NCBI RefSeq assembly: GCF_029835735.1
Contig: NZ_JAOEAL010000001.1
Coordinates: 1,798,001-1,862,000, forward strand
Length of the DNA: 64,000 bases
Source of the DNA: Shewanella sp. GD04112
Lineage (GTDB): Bacteria; Pseudomonadota; Gammaproteobacteria; Enterobacterales; Shewanellaceae
Direction: 5' to 3'
Part shown: piece after piece, positions 50,762-60,806 of the stretch
Position numbering within the stretch: position 1 is the stretch's first letter
Layout: the number at the start of each line of letters is the position of its first letter
Notes under the pieces: model-generated
The model's database searches: none
What the model was told of the DNA's origin: nothing
What the model saw: only the letters and a program-made list of their open reading frames with translations
Position numbers and translations under genes: made by a program

Positions 50762-50843
50762 GTGAGTGAAGATTTTATATACTGATTTAAAGCGCTTTAG
50801 TTTATAGTGCGGCCTTTTCCGTTTGACATAAAATGGCGCATCT

Positions 50844-52412
50844 ATGACGACTCCACTTTCGACGAATCAGCCAACAGAAGCAGCTCAGACTGCTCCGGCA
50901 TCATCCGCTTCACACACTCCCTCACCATTTCAAATGCCCGATACCTTAGTGATCATCTTTTTTGTGGCATTGCTCGCGGGATTAATGACTTATTTTATCC
51001 CCATCGGGTCGTTTCAAACCCAAGAGGTGCATTATCTGGCTGATGGCGTCGATAAAGCGCGGACGGTGGTCGACCCTACTTCTTTTGCCTATCAATTGGA
51101 TGCTGCGGGCGAGCCTAAATTGCAACCTGTGGCATTGTTTAAAGGCGAGGGCGGGGTTGGCTTTTTTAACTTCGCCTTTGAGGGCCTAACTTCAGGATCT
51201 AAATGGGGCAGTGCGATTGGCGTGATAATGTTCATGCTGGTGATTGGCGGTTCCTTTGGGGTGGTGATGGCCACAGGCACCATAGATAACGGCATCTTAA
51301 AGTTAATCGATAAAACCCGTGGCAATGAAAAGTTATTTATTCCGGTGATATTTACACTGTTTTCCCTTGGTGGCGCCGTGTTTGGCATGGGAGAAGAGGC
51401 CATAGCTTTTGCCATTATCATCTGCCCATTAATGATCCGTTTGGGCTATGACGGCATCACCACTGTGATGGTGACCTATGTGGCGACTCAAATTGGTTTT
51501 GCCAGTTCTTGGATGAATCCCTTCAGTGTGGCGATTGCCCAGGGTATTGCGGGAATACCGGTTCTTTCAGGCAGTGAGTTTCGCTTTCCTATGTGGCTTG
51601 GATTCACCTTGCTCGGGATTGTTTTTACCATGCGTTACGCCCATCGCATTCAGCAGCAACCCAGTTTATCCCATAGTTTTCAGTCCGATGCTTATTTTCG
51701 AGAGCATCATGCCAATACGACATTAGAGAGTCGCTTTAATCTTGGCGATATACTGGTTTTAGCATTGTTAGTGCTCACTATGGGATGGGTGATTTGGGGC
51801 GTAGTGGTAAAAGCTTGGTTTATCCCTGAGATTGCCAGTCAGTTTTTTACCATGGGTATGGTAGCTGGCGTCATTGGCTGCGTGTTTAAACTTAATGGAT
51901 TGACGCTTAACAAGGTGGCGCAGAGTTTTAAGGACGGCGCTAAAACCATGCTAGAGCCAGCCCTTTTAGTGGGATGTGCCTCGGGGATTTTACTGCTCCT
52001 TGGCGGCGGTACACCGACTGAACCAAGTGTGCTTAATTCGATTCTTAATAGCGCTGGTGGGGTGATTGGCCATCTGCCGGATGCGCTCTCGGCGTGGTTT
52101 ATGTTGTTGTTTCAATCCGTATTCAACTTTTTCGTGACCTCAGGTTCAGGGCAGGCCGCATTGACTATGCCACTGATGGCACCTCTCTCTGATATCGTTG
52201 GTGTGACGCGCCAAGTGGCGGTATTGGCCTTTCAACTAGGCGATGGTCTCACCAATATCATAGTGCCCACCTCTGCGTCTTTGATGGCGACCCTTGGCGT
52301 ATGCCGCGTCGATTGGGGCAACTGGCTGAAATTTGTGTGGCGTTTTATGTTGCTGCTGATGTTGGTCTCAAGCGTGCTGGTGATTGGCGCGCACTATCTT
52401 GGATTTAACTAG
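50844..52412 (+). CDS. YfcC-family antiporter-like transporter
   Basis: A 522-residue membrane protein of the YfcC/ArcD-like family (DcuC superfamily) with about 11-12 segments. The N-terminal ~35 residues are Ser/Ala/Thr-rich and soluble. Motifs seen are AGLMTYFIPIGSF near residue 46, MGEEAIAFAIIICPLMIRLGYD near residue 180 (cited by position) and FFVTSGSGQAALTMPLMAPLSD near residue 440. Family members are suggested to move basic amino acids or C4-dicarboxylates; specificity is unknown. An 18-bp tandem repeat begins in its last codons. Monocistronic, with terminators either side. Confidence 0.88.
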   Translation: MTTPLSTNQPTEAAQTAPASSASHTPSPFQMPDTLVIIFFVALLAGLMTYFIPIGSFQTQEVHYLADGVDKARTVVDPTSFAYQLDAAGEPKLQPVALFKGEGGVGFFNFAFEGLTSGSKWGSAIGVIMFMLVIGGSFGVVMATGTIDNGILKLIDKTRGNEKLFIPVIFTLFSLGGAVFGMGEEAIAFAIIICPLMIRLGYDGITTVMVTYVATQIGFASSWMNPFSVAIAQGIAGIPVLSGSEFRFPMWLGFTLLGIVFTMRYAHRIQQQPSLSHSFQSDAYFREHHANTTLESRFNLGDILVLALLVLTMGWVIWGVVVKAWFIPEIASQFFTMGMVAGVIGCVFKLNGLTLNKVAQSFKDGAKTMLEPALLVGCASGILLLLGGGTPTEPSVLNSILNSAGGVIGHLPDALSAWFMLLFQSVFNFFVTSGSGQAALTMPLMAPLSDIVGVTRQVAVLAFQLGDGLTNIIVPTSASLMATLGVCRVDWGNWLKFVWRFMLLLMLVSSVLVIGAHYLGFN

Positions 52413-52454
52413 GTACCGGGATTTAACTAGGTGCGCGGATTTCGCTGGGCGCTG
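52401..52454 (+). repeat. period-18 tandem repeat over the YfcC-type stop codon
   Basis: Three 18-base units: GGATTTAACTAGGTACCG, GGATTTAACTAGGTGCGC and GGATTTCGCTGGGCGCTG. The first two share 14 identical bases; the third has diverged. The in-frame TAG of the transporter is in unit one (52410-52412). Confidence 0.75.
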
Positions 52455-52521
52455 GGGTTCACCTTAAGCTGCGGGTAAATAGGCGCTAAGGTTAACTCAG
52501 TTAATGGGTTAAACAGGAGAT

Positions 52522-52552
52522 AAAAAAACGGCATCCGAGGATGCCGTTTTTG
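52522..52552. terminator. intrinsic terminator between the YfcC-type and TonB receptor genes
   Basis: AAAACGGCATCC-ga-GGATGCCGTTTT with A and T runs on both sides, between two convergent genes. Confidence 0.9.
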
Positions 52553-52580
52553 TGTGGTTTTCTATCTTCCTATAGGGAAA

Positions 52581-55232
52581 TTAGAATTTCACTTTATATC
52601 CTGCAAACACTACACGGCCCACGATGTTATGGGTGTCAGTATCGTATCCAGGGTAACCTAAGCTGTAGTTAACTGTTGGCATCGCATCGAACAAGTTACG
52701 AGCACCAACAGTAACTTTGCCATAGCTGTCGAAGTCGTAGTTCAATGTCAGATCCCACGTAGTGAACGATGAGAAGTCTTGTTTATTTGTGCCAACTTCT
52801 TGTTGTTGTGGAGTTTCACCATCATAAGAATCAATGTATTTAGCAATCAAAGATGCTGAGAAGTCATCAATGGCGTAGCTAAATGTTGTATTGAAACGTA
52901 GTGGTGGATAACCCTTAGTGCCTAATACGTCATAACGTTTTGCAATCGGGCTTGCTTGCTCTGTATATTCAAGAGCATAGGTTCCTTCAACCGCAAACTT
53001 AAATGCACCAAATTCAGCAAAATCGAAGTTTGAGGTGAATGACACGTCAAGACCTGATGTTTGTACGCCATCCATGTTGATGTTGCCAGCGCCAATTTCA
53101 TCGATGGTACCGTCAGCTTTACGTTTGACGTAGATGTAGTTAGGGTCATAAGCACCTAAGCCACCAATCGCTTCTAAATCCACAATTGTTTGTGCATCGA
53201 TGTAGCTGACTTGGTCTGTGATTTCGATGTTGTAATAATCAACAACTAAGTCGATGTTTTCAGTGATATTCCATACGGCACCGAAAGAGTACTGAGCAGA
53301 TTTCTCAGGATCTAGCTCTGTGTTACCTGAACTCTTACGTAGGTATTGGTTATCTTCACAAGCTGGGTTGCCGTCTTTCTGATCAGCAGGCAGACTTTGA
53401 CACAGAGTGGTGTCAGTGATTCTGTCATAACTGGTTGCTGGCTTGCCTAACAAGTCATCCAGTGATGGTGCTCTAAAGCCTTGGCCGTAAGATGCACGTA
53501 ACACTAGGTTATCTAATGCTTCGTAACGTACGTTTACAGAGCTTGAAAGCTGACCAACATCTGGCAAGCTATATTGGTCGTAACGGCTCGCTAGTTTCAC
53601 GTTTAAGTGATCTAATACTGGCAGTTCCAACTCAACGAATGCTGCTTTATAGCTTCTATCACCAGCAGAATCACCGCCGTAAGTACCTAATACGTTACCT
53701 GCTGCTTGTTGAGCATCACGGGTATCTTTGTATTCGATTTTTTGGTATTCCATACCCACTGCGTAACCTAAGTCACCACCAGGTAATGAAATTGGAGCCA
53801 GTGCAGCCCAAGATATACCAGTACCTGTTGTGTTAGATGTCGCTTTACGAGTAGCTGTGTGTAAGAAGGTGTCTAACGTGTCTTGGGTTGCGTTACCACC
53901 CTCAACGAATGGGTTGTACAAGCCTTTATCTACTGCTTCTTGTAACTTATCTTCGAATACGTAAGAGTCAGTTTCAATGTTCACGATTTGATCTGAGTAT
54001 TGTACGTACCAGCTTAGAGAGCCTGCATCTAATTCAAGGTTTAGACCCGTTACGATATCAACTACGTTTGAATCGAATTCTGTTTTACGGTCTGCAACCC
54101 CTTTCAAACGGTGATAGGCTTGCACTTCAGATGCATTAGCGGTACCGAATGTTGGGTTTAATGGGTTATCTGCTGCCATGTATAAGTTAGGAGTCCATAG
54201 CGCAGTTGAAGAGGTGATGGATTTATCACGCATAACGATAGCTTGACCAAACCACTCTAATTCATCGGTAATGCGATAAGTCATATTCGAGAATACAGAG
54301 TCTTTTGTCTGATCTGGTAGGTAATCAGTGCCATCAAATTGGTTAAAACCACAAGCAGAACCGTCTTTGCTGGTAACAATACGATCCGCTGGACAGTCCT
54401 TACCTGGAACTTGCAAACCTGTATAAACAGGAGTGCCGAAAGTACCATCAGCACCTTTTACCGGGCGAGATTCAACTGGACGATATGTGCCTTCTGGCGC
54501 ATATAAACCACTACGACCGTATTTTTTATCCCAGTTAGCCGTTAAGTGAGGACGTTGACCACCTTGTAGTGGATCAAATTGCTTGTGTTCGATGATCACT
54601 AAGCTGCTGCTTTTATCGCTAGTATTACCGAAAGTGACAGAAGCTGATTTCTCATCTCTACCACCTTGAGTTGGGCTACCAAACTTAGCGTCGAATGCTA
54701 AACCGTCAAAGGTTTTTTTCAGGATGATGTTAATTACACCACCGATAGCATCTGAACCGTAAATTGCTGATGCACCGTCACGTAAAATTTCAATACGCTC
54801 GATTGCATCCATAGGGATTAAGTTGAGGTTCGTTGAATCGCCACCAAAGGTTGCAGATGGCGCAATACGGCGACCGTTGATCAGGGTTAACGTACGGTTT
54901 GAACCTAAACCACGCATACCAGAACTGGCATGGTTACTTGCAGAGCTACCTGCATCACTAATAAAACTACCAGCAGTGTTAAATGGCATTTGTGCTAAAA
55001 CAGCAGAAACATCACTTAAACCTGTTTTGGCAATATCTTCTGCTGATAAAACCGTAACAGGTAAAGCAGATTCCATATCCGTTCTTTGAATACGAGAACC
55101 CGTTACTTCAATACGTTCTACCTTAGCATTATCTTCTGCTGCATAAATAGCTGTGCTAGATAAAGCTGCTGTGGTTGCACCACCAATTAACGCAAAGCGA
55201 ACCGCTTTGGCTAATGTCGAATTAGCGCGCAT
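52581..55232 (-). CDS. TonB-dependent outer-membrane receptor
   Basis: An 883-residue TonB-dependent receptor. A signal peptide (FALIGGATTAALSSTAIYA) is followed by the plug domain (~45-165, VTGSRIQRTDMESALPVTVL, GLGSNRTLTLINGRR, RIEILRDGASAIYGSDAIGG cited in pieces) and the C-terminal barrel ending in the aromatic GRVVFAGYKVKF. It resembles the large family of TonB receptors in Shewanella with unknown substrate; the plug lacks a clear siderophore-specific feature. GGGAGAATGAT precedes the chosen ATG at 55232. The 634-bp upstream region has no Fur-like box I could recognise. Confidence 0.9.
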   Translation of the reverse strand: MRANSTLAKAVRFALIGGATTAALSSTAIYAAEDNAKVERIEVTGSRIQRTDMESALPVTVLSAEDIAKTGLSDVSAVLAQMPFNTAGSFISDAGSSASNHASSGMRGLGSNRTLTLINGRRIAPSATFGGDSTNLNLIPMDAIERIEILRDGASAIYGSDAIGGVINIILKKTFDGLAFDAKFGSPTQGGRDEKSASVTFGNTSDKSSSLVIIEHKQFDPLQGGQRPHLTANWDKKYGRSGLYAPEGTYRPVESRPVKGADGTFGTPVYTGLQVPGKDCPADRIVTSKDGSACGFNQFDGTDYLPDQTKDSVFSNMTYRITDELEWFGQAIVMRDKSITSSTALWTPNLYMAADNPLNPTFGTANASEVQAYHRLKGVADRKTEFDSNVVDIVTGLNLELDAGSLSWYVQYSDQIVNIETDSYVFEDKLQEAVDKGLYNPFVEGGNATQDTLDTFLHTATRKATSNTTGTGISWAALAPISLPGGDLGYAVGMEYQKIEYKDTRDAQQAAGNVLGTYGGDSAGDRSYKAAFVELELPVLDHLNVKLASRYDQYSLPDVGQLSSSVNVRYEALDNLVLRASYGQGFRAPSLDDLLGKPATSYDRITDTTLCQSLPADQKDGNPACEDNQYLRKSSGNTELDPEKSAQYSFGAVWNITENIDLVVDYYNIEITDQVSYIDAQTIVDLEAIGGLGAYDPNYIYVKRKADGTIDEIGAGNINMDGVQTSGLDVSFTSNFDFAEFGAFKFAVEGTYALEYTEQASPIAKRYDVLGTKGYPPLRFNTTFSYAIDDFSASLIAKYIDSYDGETPQQQEVGTNKQDFSSFTTWDLTLNYDFDSYGKVTVGARNLFDAMPTVNYSLGYPGYDTDTHNIVGRVVFAGYKVKF

Positions 55233-55866
55233 ATCATTCTCCCTTAACACTTGTTATTTGTTTAATTGTTATTTTAATTAAATACGGAACGTTGTAAGAA
55301 ATAGGGTCCTATTTAATTAGGCTCAAGATATAACCACAAGAAAATAACAAGTGCAACAGTGTAAATTTATGAAGGTTGCGATAGTTAAATGTTGATTGTT
55401 GCTCAGTTGTTAATTAGCTGCTTCAAATTCGTTTTAAAGAATGGTTTTTAGCGAGGGTTAATGGATTTTGATAATAAAATAAACGATATAATTAATGAAA
55501 GGTTTGTTGTTTGTTTTTATTTTGTTAAAATTGAAAATATTTGTAATAATAAAATAATCATACTTTTTTTGGATAATTAAAATTTATTTCCGCGCATCCT
55601 AAATATACAGTTCTGAATACTGTATTTTGCGTGGTGACTTATTAAAAATACCTTAAAATAGCGACTGCTGTACTGTTTTGTTTGTTTTTTGCTCTATAAT
55701 TTTTATGCGACAACTTTAGTCAATTTTAGTTTTTATAAGATGATGTTTAATTAAATACAATGCGTGAATTTTAATTCACGCATTGTATTTAACAAATGTC
55801 TAACGAGTAAGTTTTATTGGATGATTATTGTCCAGTTTTTTACCGTTTTAATACTTAGGACTTATT
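55233..55866. other. 634-bp AT-rich intergenic region upstream of the TonB receptor
   Basis: Strongly AT-rich, without ORFs. It carries the receptor promoter and the perfect 42-bp palindrome at 55751-55792. No consensus Fur site was found. Confidence 0.6.
55751..55792. repeat. perfect 42-bp palindrome (20-bp arms)
   Basis: Arms TTAAATACAATGCGTGAATT and its exact complement, with centre TT. It lies 75 bases past the TehA-like stop on the minus strand, with no usable T-run after it. It may be a terminator for that gene, a cruciform-forming element or a large operator. Confidence 0.85.
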
Positions 55867-56856
55867 TTAGGCCGCAGTAACTTTATTCATTTTGGGGATC
55901 GGTTGAGGAAGATAATGGAGAAGATATCTTACTGCCACATAACAAACGACTAAGGTTGCAACACCGAGTTCGAAGTCGGCAAGTAATTTTACCCATTGGC
56001 TGAGCTCGTTCATTTGACTAAATTGCGCGAGCCAGTGGGCGGTTTTAAACAGTGCCGTCGCGCCGATCACCATGGGAAAGGTGAAGGCTGCATAGCCAGG
56101 GCTAAAGGGTAATTTGAGCAGATGGAAAAAAGCGAGATAAATCACTGCAGTCATCAATACTGCAATACTGGCCAATATGGCGACCAAGGCAATCGAAGGT
56201 TGATCGCACACAGTTAAGTAGCCCGCTAACGATAAACTGGCTGGCGCGGCGAGGATGGCAATCGTTGGTTTAGCGGCATCGGGCACGGCCTGACAGAAGA
56301 TTAATCGATAGAGCATCAATGGCAACATGACTAAATATGCGAGCATGCCGAAGGCTAGGATCAAGTTCACTAACCAAGGCGCGCCATTACTTGGGAAGGA
56401 TACTGCCGCCACTATGATGCCAATGGGTGGCACAAACCAGCTGGGCACCATATGTTCGAGTTTGAAGTCGATAGCGCGGTAGTAAATAAAGGCGCCTAAA
56501 AAGATGACATGGATAACAATGGCGGTTAGCCAAAGGGTTAAGCCTGCATGGGGGAAATAATGGCCGAGTAAGTTCGACACTACCATCAAGGCCATGGCGA
56601 ATGTCGGGATCACACTACCGACGACCGGATGGCTGAGTTCGTTTTTCAGCACTGAGGGATGCAGTATAAATTTTGCCGCAAGCAGCATGAGTAAAACTGA
56701 GGCGATGGCTGCCCCTGTCAGTTGGCCCCAACCATTGAGTGAGGGCATCACACTCTCCCAAGTCCAACCTAAGCTTGCAATCGCGAGGGCGAGTCCGCCC
56801 ATAGGGCTAGGTAATTTTGCTGCCTGTGCTGTCCAGCGTTTACGTTTTGAAGTCAT
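55867..56856 (-). CDS. TehA/SLAC1-family transporter (TDT family)
   Basis: A 329-residue membrane protein with ten predicted segments. The N-terminal KLPSPMGGLALAIASLGW and the central segment VPPIGIIVAAVSFPSNGAPW match the tellurite-resistance/dicarboxylate transporter and SLAC1 anion-channel family. The transported anion is unknown. AGAGGTAAC precedes the ATG at 56856. Confidence 0.88.
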   Translation of the reverse strand: MTSKRKRWTAQAAKLPSPMGGLALAIASLGWTWESVMPSLNGWGQLTGAAIASVLLMLLAAKFILHPSVLKNELSHPVVGSVIPTFAMALMVVSNLLGHYFPHAGLTLWLTAIVIHVIFLGAFIYYRAIDFKLEHMVPSWFVPPIGIIVAAVSFPSNGAPWLVNLILAFGMLAYLVMLPLMLYRLIFCQAVPDAAKPTIAILAAPASLSLAGYLTVCDQPSIALVAILASIAVLMTAVIYLAFFHLLKLPFSPGYAAFTFPMVIGATALFKTAHWLAQFSQMNELSQWVKLLADFELGVATLVVCYVAVRYLLHYLPQPIPKMNKVTAA

Positions 56857-56977
56857 GTTTGTTACCTCTCAACACTGACATTAATTCGATGTGTCTATCT
56901 GTTAATGTCAGTGTATGGTCGAGGATTTGATAAATAAAATTGATTAATTTTATTCAGATATTCAAATTTTCTAACGC

Positions 56978-58051
56978 TTAAGGTTTTCGTTTACAACGCA
57001 GCAAAGTATGCCCCAGACCAAGGTTGTCAGTGTCTTCATCGACGTATAAGCCCGCTTGATGTAGTAACGTTATCAAGTCCTTAGAGTGGTACATACGGCT
57101 ATTACCATTGGCCATCGCAGTAAAATACAAGCTAGTCGCATTGACGCAATAGGCTGAGGCGGCGGAAGGTTGTCTGTCCCAGAAGGTTTCGACAATGAAC
57201 AACTGACTATTTGGCGTCATCGCCTGAGCGGTGCGTTGCAAAATGCTGAGGATTTGCTCCAAAGAGAAGCAGTCGAGGAACTGGCTCATCCAATAGGTAT
57301 CGGCGCCTTCGACAAAGGGGCGTGATTCATCGAGCAAATCGGTGGCAAAGGTATGGATCCGCTCGGCAAAGCCATGCTTGGCAGCATTGTCTTTGGCTAC
57401 GGCTAATTGGCCGGGGAAGTCCATCAGGGTGACTTCAACCTCTGGATCAAACTCACAGCAGCTTAGCGCCCATTTACCTGTGTTTCCGCCAATATCGACT
57501 AAATGCTTGGGCGAATGGGCAAACACTAAGGGTAAAATCTGCGGAAAAGCGTGGTCAGAATAATAGTGATCGAAGGCAAACCAGCTGGCCTTAGCCTCAG
57601 CAGGTAAATCCTTAAGGGCGGGGTAAATCGTCTGCCAATCGCCAAATACCGCTAAGCCCGCGGGTTTACCCGCGACTAGTGCCTTATCCAGTTGAAACAG
57701 TCCCTGATAACATACGTCCTGCACAAAATTGAGGTTAATGGCCGCCATATCATCGTGCAGTAAAAAATAGCCTGTTTTATCGAGTACATAGGCATCGCCA
57801 TTGAGCCATACCAGTCCCATACTCAATCCCATATCGAGTAAGACGCCAAGGGCATACTCGTTTAACACACTGGTTTGCGCGAGTTGGGCAATGCTTACCC
57901 CTTGTTCGCCTGCTTGGTCAATGGTGGCTAATACTTCAAATTTCAGCAGGCAATGGGCAACCTGAAAACTGATGGGGCCAAAGGCGATTTTTTGCGCCTC
58001 AAATTTGGCATCAAAGGCACTTAAGGCTTTCGGGGTGTGATAGAAGGACAT
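56978..58051 (-). CDS. SAM-dependent O-methyltransferase-like protein
   Basis: A 357-residue protein with the architecture of class-2 O-methyltransferases: an N-terminal winged-helix dimerisation domain (~15-95, CLLKFEVLATIDQAGEQGVSI) and a C-terminal Rossmann domain with the SAM site LVDIGGNTGKWALSCCEFDP near residue 190 (cited by position), VTLMDFPGQL and FIVETFWDRQPSAASAYC. The usual catalytic His is not obvious. Family members methylate small hydroxylated aromatics or polyketide/quinone-type substrates; no biosynthetic partner is adjacent, so the substrate is unknown. Confidence 0.8.
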   Translation of the reverse strand: MSFYHTPKALSAFDAKFEAQKIAFGPISFQVAHCLLKFEVLATIDQAGEQGVSIAQLAQTSVLNEYALGVLLDMGLSMGLVWLNGDAYVLDKTGYFLLHDDMAAINLNFVQDVCYQGLFQLDKALVAGKPAGLAVFGDWQTIYPALKDLPAEAKASWFAFDHYYSDHAFPQILPLVFAHSPKHLVDIGGNTGKWALSCCEFDPEVEVTLMDFPGQLAVAKDNAAKHGFAERIHTFATDLLDESRPFVEGADTYWMSQFLDCFSLEQILSILQRTAQAMTPNSQLFIVETFWDRQPSAASAYCVNATSLYFTAMANGNSRMYHSKDLITLLHQAGLYVDEDTDNLGLGHTLLRCKRKP

Positions 58052-58215
58052 AAATTGGCTGAGTTTACAAAGAAATACAGCCTTTATAGCGAAGTTAACG
58101 GCAAAAGTCAGAGCGGTGATGGAAAACTATGAACTAGCTCCAACTTAGTGGATAAATGCGGATCTGAAGGGCGGTTAAGTGGTGTTAATAGTGATTACCG
58201 ATAAATTTCGGCCAT

Positions 58216-58245
58216 AAAAATACCCAGACAAGGCTGGGTATTTTT
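58216..58245. terminator. intrinsic terminator after cysK
   Basis: AAAAATACCCAG-acaagg-CTGGGTATTTTT with A and T runs, 19 bases past the cysK stop on the minus strand. Confidence 0.9.
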
Positions 58246-58263
58246 GCAGGCCGAATCGCCTGA

Positions 58264-59232
58264 TTACTGAATGTTTTCTTCGTCGCCAAACTGGCCTTGG
58301 AACAGTACCGAAGATAAGTAACGCTCAGCAGCTGAAGGCAGGATAACCACAATGTTCTTATCCGCAAATTCAGGCAGAGCTGCGATGCGGTTAGCCGCAA
58401 CCACAGCTGCACCAGAAGAAATACCGACTAAAATGCCTTCTTCTTGCATTAAGCGGCGCGCCATGTCGATGGCTTCATCGTTGGTGACGGTTTCAACGCG
58501 GTCGATTAACTCAAGATCTAAGTTACCAGGGATAAAACCTGCGCCAATACCTTGGATTTTGTGCGGACCTGGTTGTACTGGTAATCCCGCTAGGGTTTGG
58601 GTGATAACTGGTGAGTCAGCGGGTTCTACCGCAACAGAAGTAATGGCTTTGCCAGCCACTTTCTTCAGGTAACGGCTCACGCCTGTGATAGTACCGCCAG
58701 TACCTACACCCGCAACAAACACATCCACTGCACCATCGGTATCGTTCCAAATCTCTGGACCTGTGGTTTTTTCGTGGATTTCAGGGTTAGCAGGGTTATT
58801 AAATTGCTGCAGCATAATGTATTTTTCTGGCGCTGATTGACGGATTTCTTCCGCTTTATCGATAGCACCTTTCATGCCTTTTGCACCTTCGGTCAGCACT
58901 AGGTTTGCACCCAAGGCTTTAAGCAGTTTACGACGCTCTAAGCTCATAGTATTTGGCATAGTTAACGTCAGCTTATAACCACGGGCGGCCGCCACATAGG
59001 CTAAGGCAATCCCGGTATTACCTGAGGTAGGCTCAATCAGTTCGTGATCTTTGGTGAGCAGGCCTTTTTTCTCGGCATCCCAAATCATATTGGCACCGAT
59101 ACGGCATTTGACACTGAAACTTGGATTACGTGCTTCGACCTTTGCCAGCACTTTACCTTGGCTTACGCGGTTTAAACGCACTAACGGGGTGTTGCCAATA
59201 GTATATGAATTGTCTTCGAAAATTTTGCTCAT
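58264..59232 (-). CDS. cysK: cysteine synthase A
   Basis: CysK makes cysteine from O-acetylserine and sulfide using PLP. The PLP lysine is Lys42 in NPSFSVKCRIGA, the substrate loop TSGNTGIA near residue 69, GTGGTITG near residue 177 and the 3'-phosphate loop GISSGAAV near residue 269. The 322-residue length is normal. Regulation by CysB is expected, but no CysB site could be assigned in the 245-bp upstream region. Confidence 0.96.
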   Translation of the reverse strand: MSKIFEDNSYTIGNTPLVRLNRVSQGKVLAKVEARNPSFSVKCRIGANMIWDAEKKGLLTKDHELIEPTSGNTGIALAYVAAARGYKLTLTMPNTMSLERRKLLKALGANLVLTEGAKGMKGAIDKAEEIRQSAPEKYIMLQQFNNPANPEIHEKTTGPEIWNDTDGAVDVFVAGVGTGGTITGVSRYLKKVAGKAITSVAVEPADSPVITQTLAGLPVQPGPHKIQGIGAGFIPGNLDLELIDRVETVTNDEAIDMARRLMQEEGILVGISSGAAVVAANRIAALPEFADKNIVVILPSAAERYLSSVLFQGQFGDEENIQ

Positions 59233-59477
59233 GGATTGCTTGCTCCTATGTTTGCACTATTGAATCATAATCGCCTGTGGCGCATTTAGAAGTGATTGTT
59301 TGTTCTTCTTTATTCGATTTGGTTATTAAAGATAATCCTGTTATTCGCAAAGCCCAATTGGCTGTGGGTTTAACTGTGTTAACCTCTTGCTAACATCAAT
59401 AAAAAATTACGCGTATAAAAGAATAACCACTTGATGTTTCACTTATAAAACCGCTATCGGAACCGGATTGCCACACT

Positions 59478-60806
59478 ATGAAGCAACAACAAACGGACTT
59501 GGGCAAAGATCCAAGAACTATGGTCACCCCTAAGGCATTCACTATTGCCGAATCTGTGCTTTACACCCCGCTAGCGACGCCATTAAGGCGGGCGCTGGCG
59601 ATGTTAATCGACGGTTTATTCATCACTATTTTAGCCGAACAAATGGATTGGCTGTTTGTTCTGCTGGTGGTGGGGATTATTTATATCGAGAAACGCAGTC
59701 GCCAATTTGGCCGCTTACTCAAATGGGGCCTTTATGCTGCCATGCTGGGATTAATGCTCTTTAGCTCGGCGGGAAATTTGTGGAATTTCCATCAATCGAA
59801 TCAATCCACCCGCGAAAAGGTCTCCGCGCCCCAGGATATTAATGCTGTTGTTAAGGCGATTCCAGATCTTGTCTCCCTCGGACTCTGTGAAAATACCGAT
59901 TGTGCCCGTGAACAGATCCGTGCTTTGCAGCAGACGCTCGAAAATGGGCCCATGGAGGGAATGTCGGCAGCTGAGCGTCGCGATATGGTATTAGATACTT
60001 TAGCGAGCACGGAGTTATCCTATGCCGATAAAGCACTGTTACGTGATGAAATGATGGCGGGCAGCCTCTGGCCCGAGGTGAAGGTGTTTGAAGTCACCCT
60101 AGACTCCACCAAGGGCTCTGTGAAAAATTCAGCAAAGGATTTAGCTAAAGATCCAAACACATTATCATCGCCGCAACAGCTAAATCAGTCGCTCGCTGGC
60201 AAGCTTGATGCCGTTCCCGTATCTGAACCGCAAACCGATGGATTAGTCCACGCTCAAACCGATAATCGAGCGGCCATGCAAAACGCTCCCTTAGTTCCTG
60301 ACGCCAACCTCAATCCTTTGCATCAAACCGAAAGCCGCAACAGTGAAGCCGATGAGGAAGAGAGTGACACCCGCAGTGTGCTGGCGTGGATCAAAGGCTT
60401 TATGAGCGATATGGGCTTAGGTTTTGGCTGGGCCGCATTTTACTTCACTGTGTTTACCGCCAAATTTGATGGTCAGACCTTAGGTAAGAAACTCTTAGGC
60501 ATCCGCGTTATCCAACTCGATGGCGCTAAAATCAGCCTTTGGGGGGCATTTGGCCGTTATGGCGGTTATGCGGCGGGCTTCACGACGGGCTTACTGGGCT
60601 TTATGCAGATATTTTGGGATGCCAATCGGCAGGGGATCCAAGATAAAATATCTTCCACAGTCGTGATAGACTTAGCGCAAATGCATAAAAAGCAACAATT
60701 AGAGCAGCAACAGGCGCAGGCTGAACACGCATTGGCCACCGTGCCAACACAGAATAATGCGACGTCTGCTCACCTTACAACAAGCACCCGTTCGGAGCAC
60801 CTATGA
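59478..60806 (+). CDS. RDD-family membrane protein with a large inserted soluble region
   Basis: A 442-residue protein. The RDD fold is split: the first part with two membrane segments is at about residues 30-105 (LRRALAMLIDGLFITIL, LLKWGLYAAMLGLMLFSSAG), and the second at about 305-410 (LGFGWAAFYFTVFTAKFDGQTLGKKLLGIRV cited by position, GAFGRYGGYAAGFTTGLLG). Between them are ~200 soluble residues, rich in Gln/Asn/Asp and Ser, with a helical acidic core. RDD proteins are usually ~150 residues and of unclear function. Its stop overlaps the KAS III-type start (ATGA), so the two are coupled. Confidence 0.8.
   Translation: MKQQQTDLGKDPRTMVTPKAFTIAESVLYTPLATPLRRALAMLIDGLFITILAEQMDWLFVLLVVGIIYIEKRSRQFGRLLKWGLYAAMLGLMLFSSAGNLWNFHQSNQSTREKVSAPQDINAVVKAIPDLVSLGLCENTDCAREQIRALQQTLENGPMEGMSAAERRDMVLDTLASTELSYADKALLRDEMMAGSLWPEVKVFEVTLDSTKGSVKNSAKDLAKDPNTLSSPQQLNQSLAGKLDAVPVSEPQTDGLVHAQTDNRAAMQNAPLVPDANLNPLHQTESRNSEADEEESDTRSVLAWIKGFMSDMGLGFGWAAFYFTVFTAKFDGQTLGKKLLGIRVIQLDGAKISLWGAFGRYGGYAAGFTTGLLGFMQIFWDANRQGIQDKISSTVVIDLAQMHKKQQLEQQQAQAEHALATVPTQNNATSAHLTTSTRSEHL

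Noticed and set aside
59361..59385. GGTTTAAC...GTTAACC symmetrical stretch upstream of cysK
   Set aside because: Imperfect symmetry and no regulator match; could be chance in AT-rich DNA.
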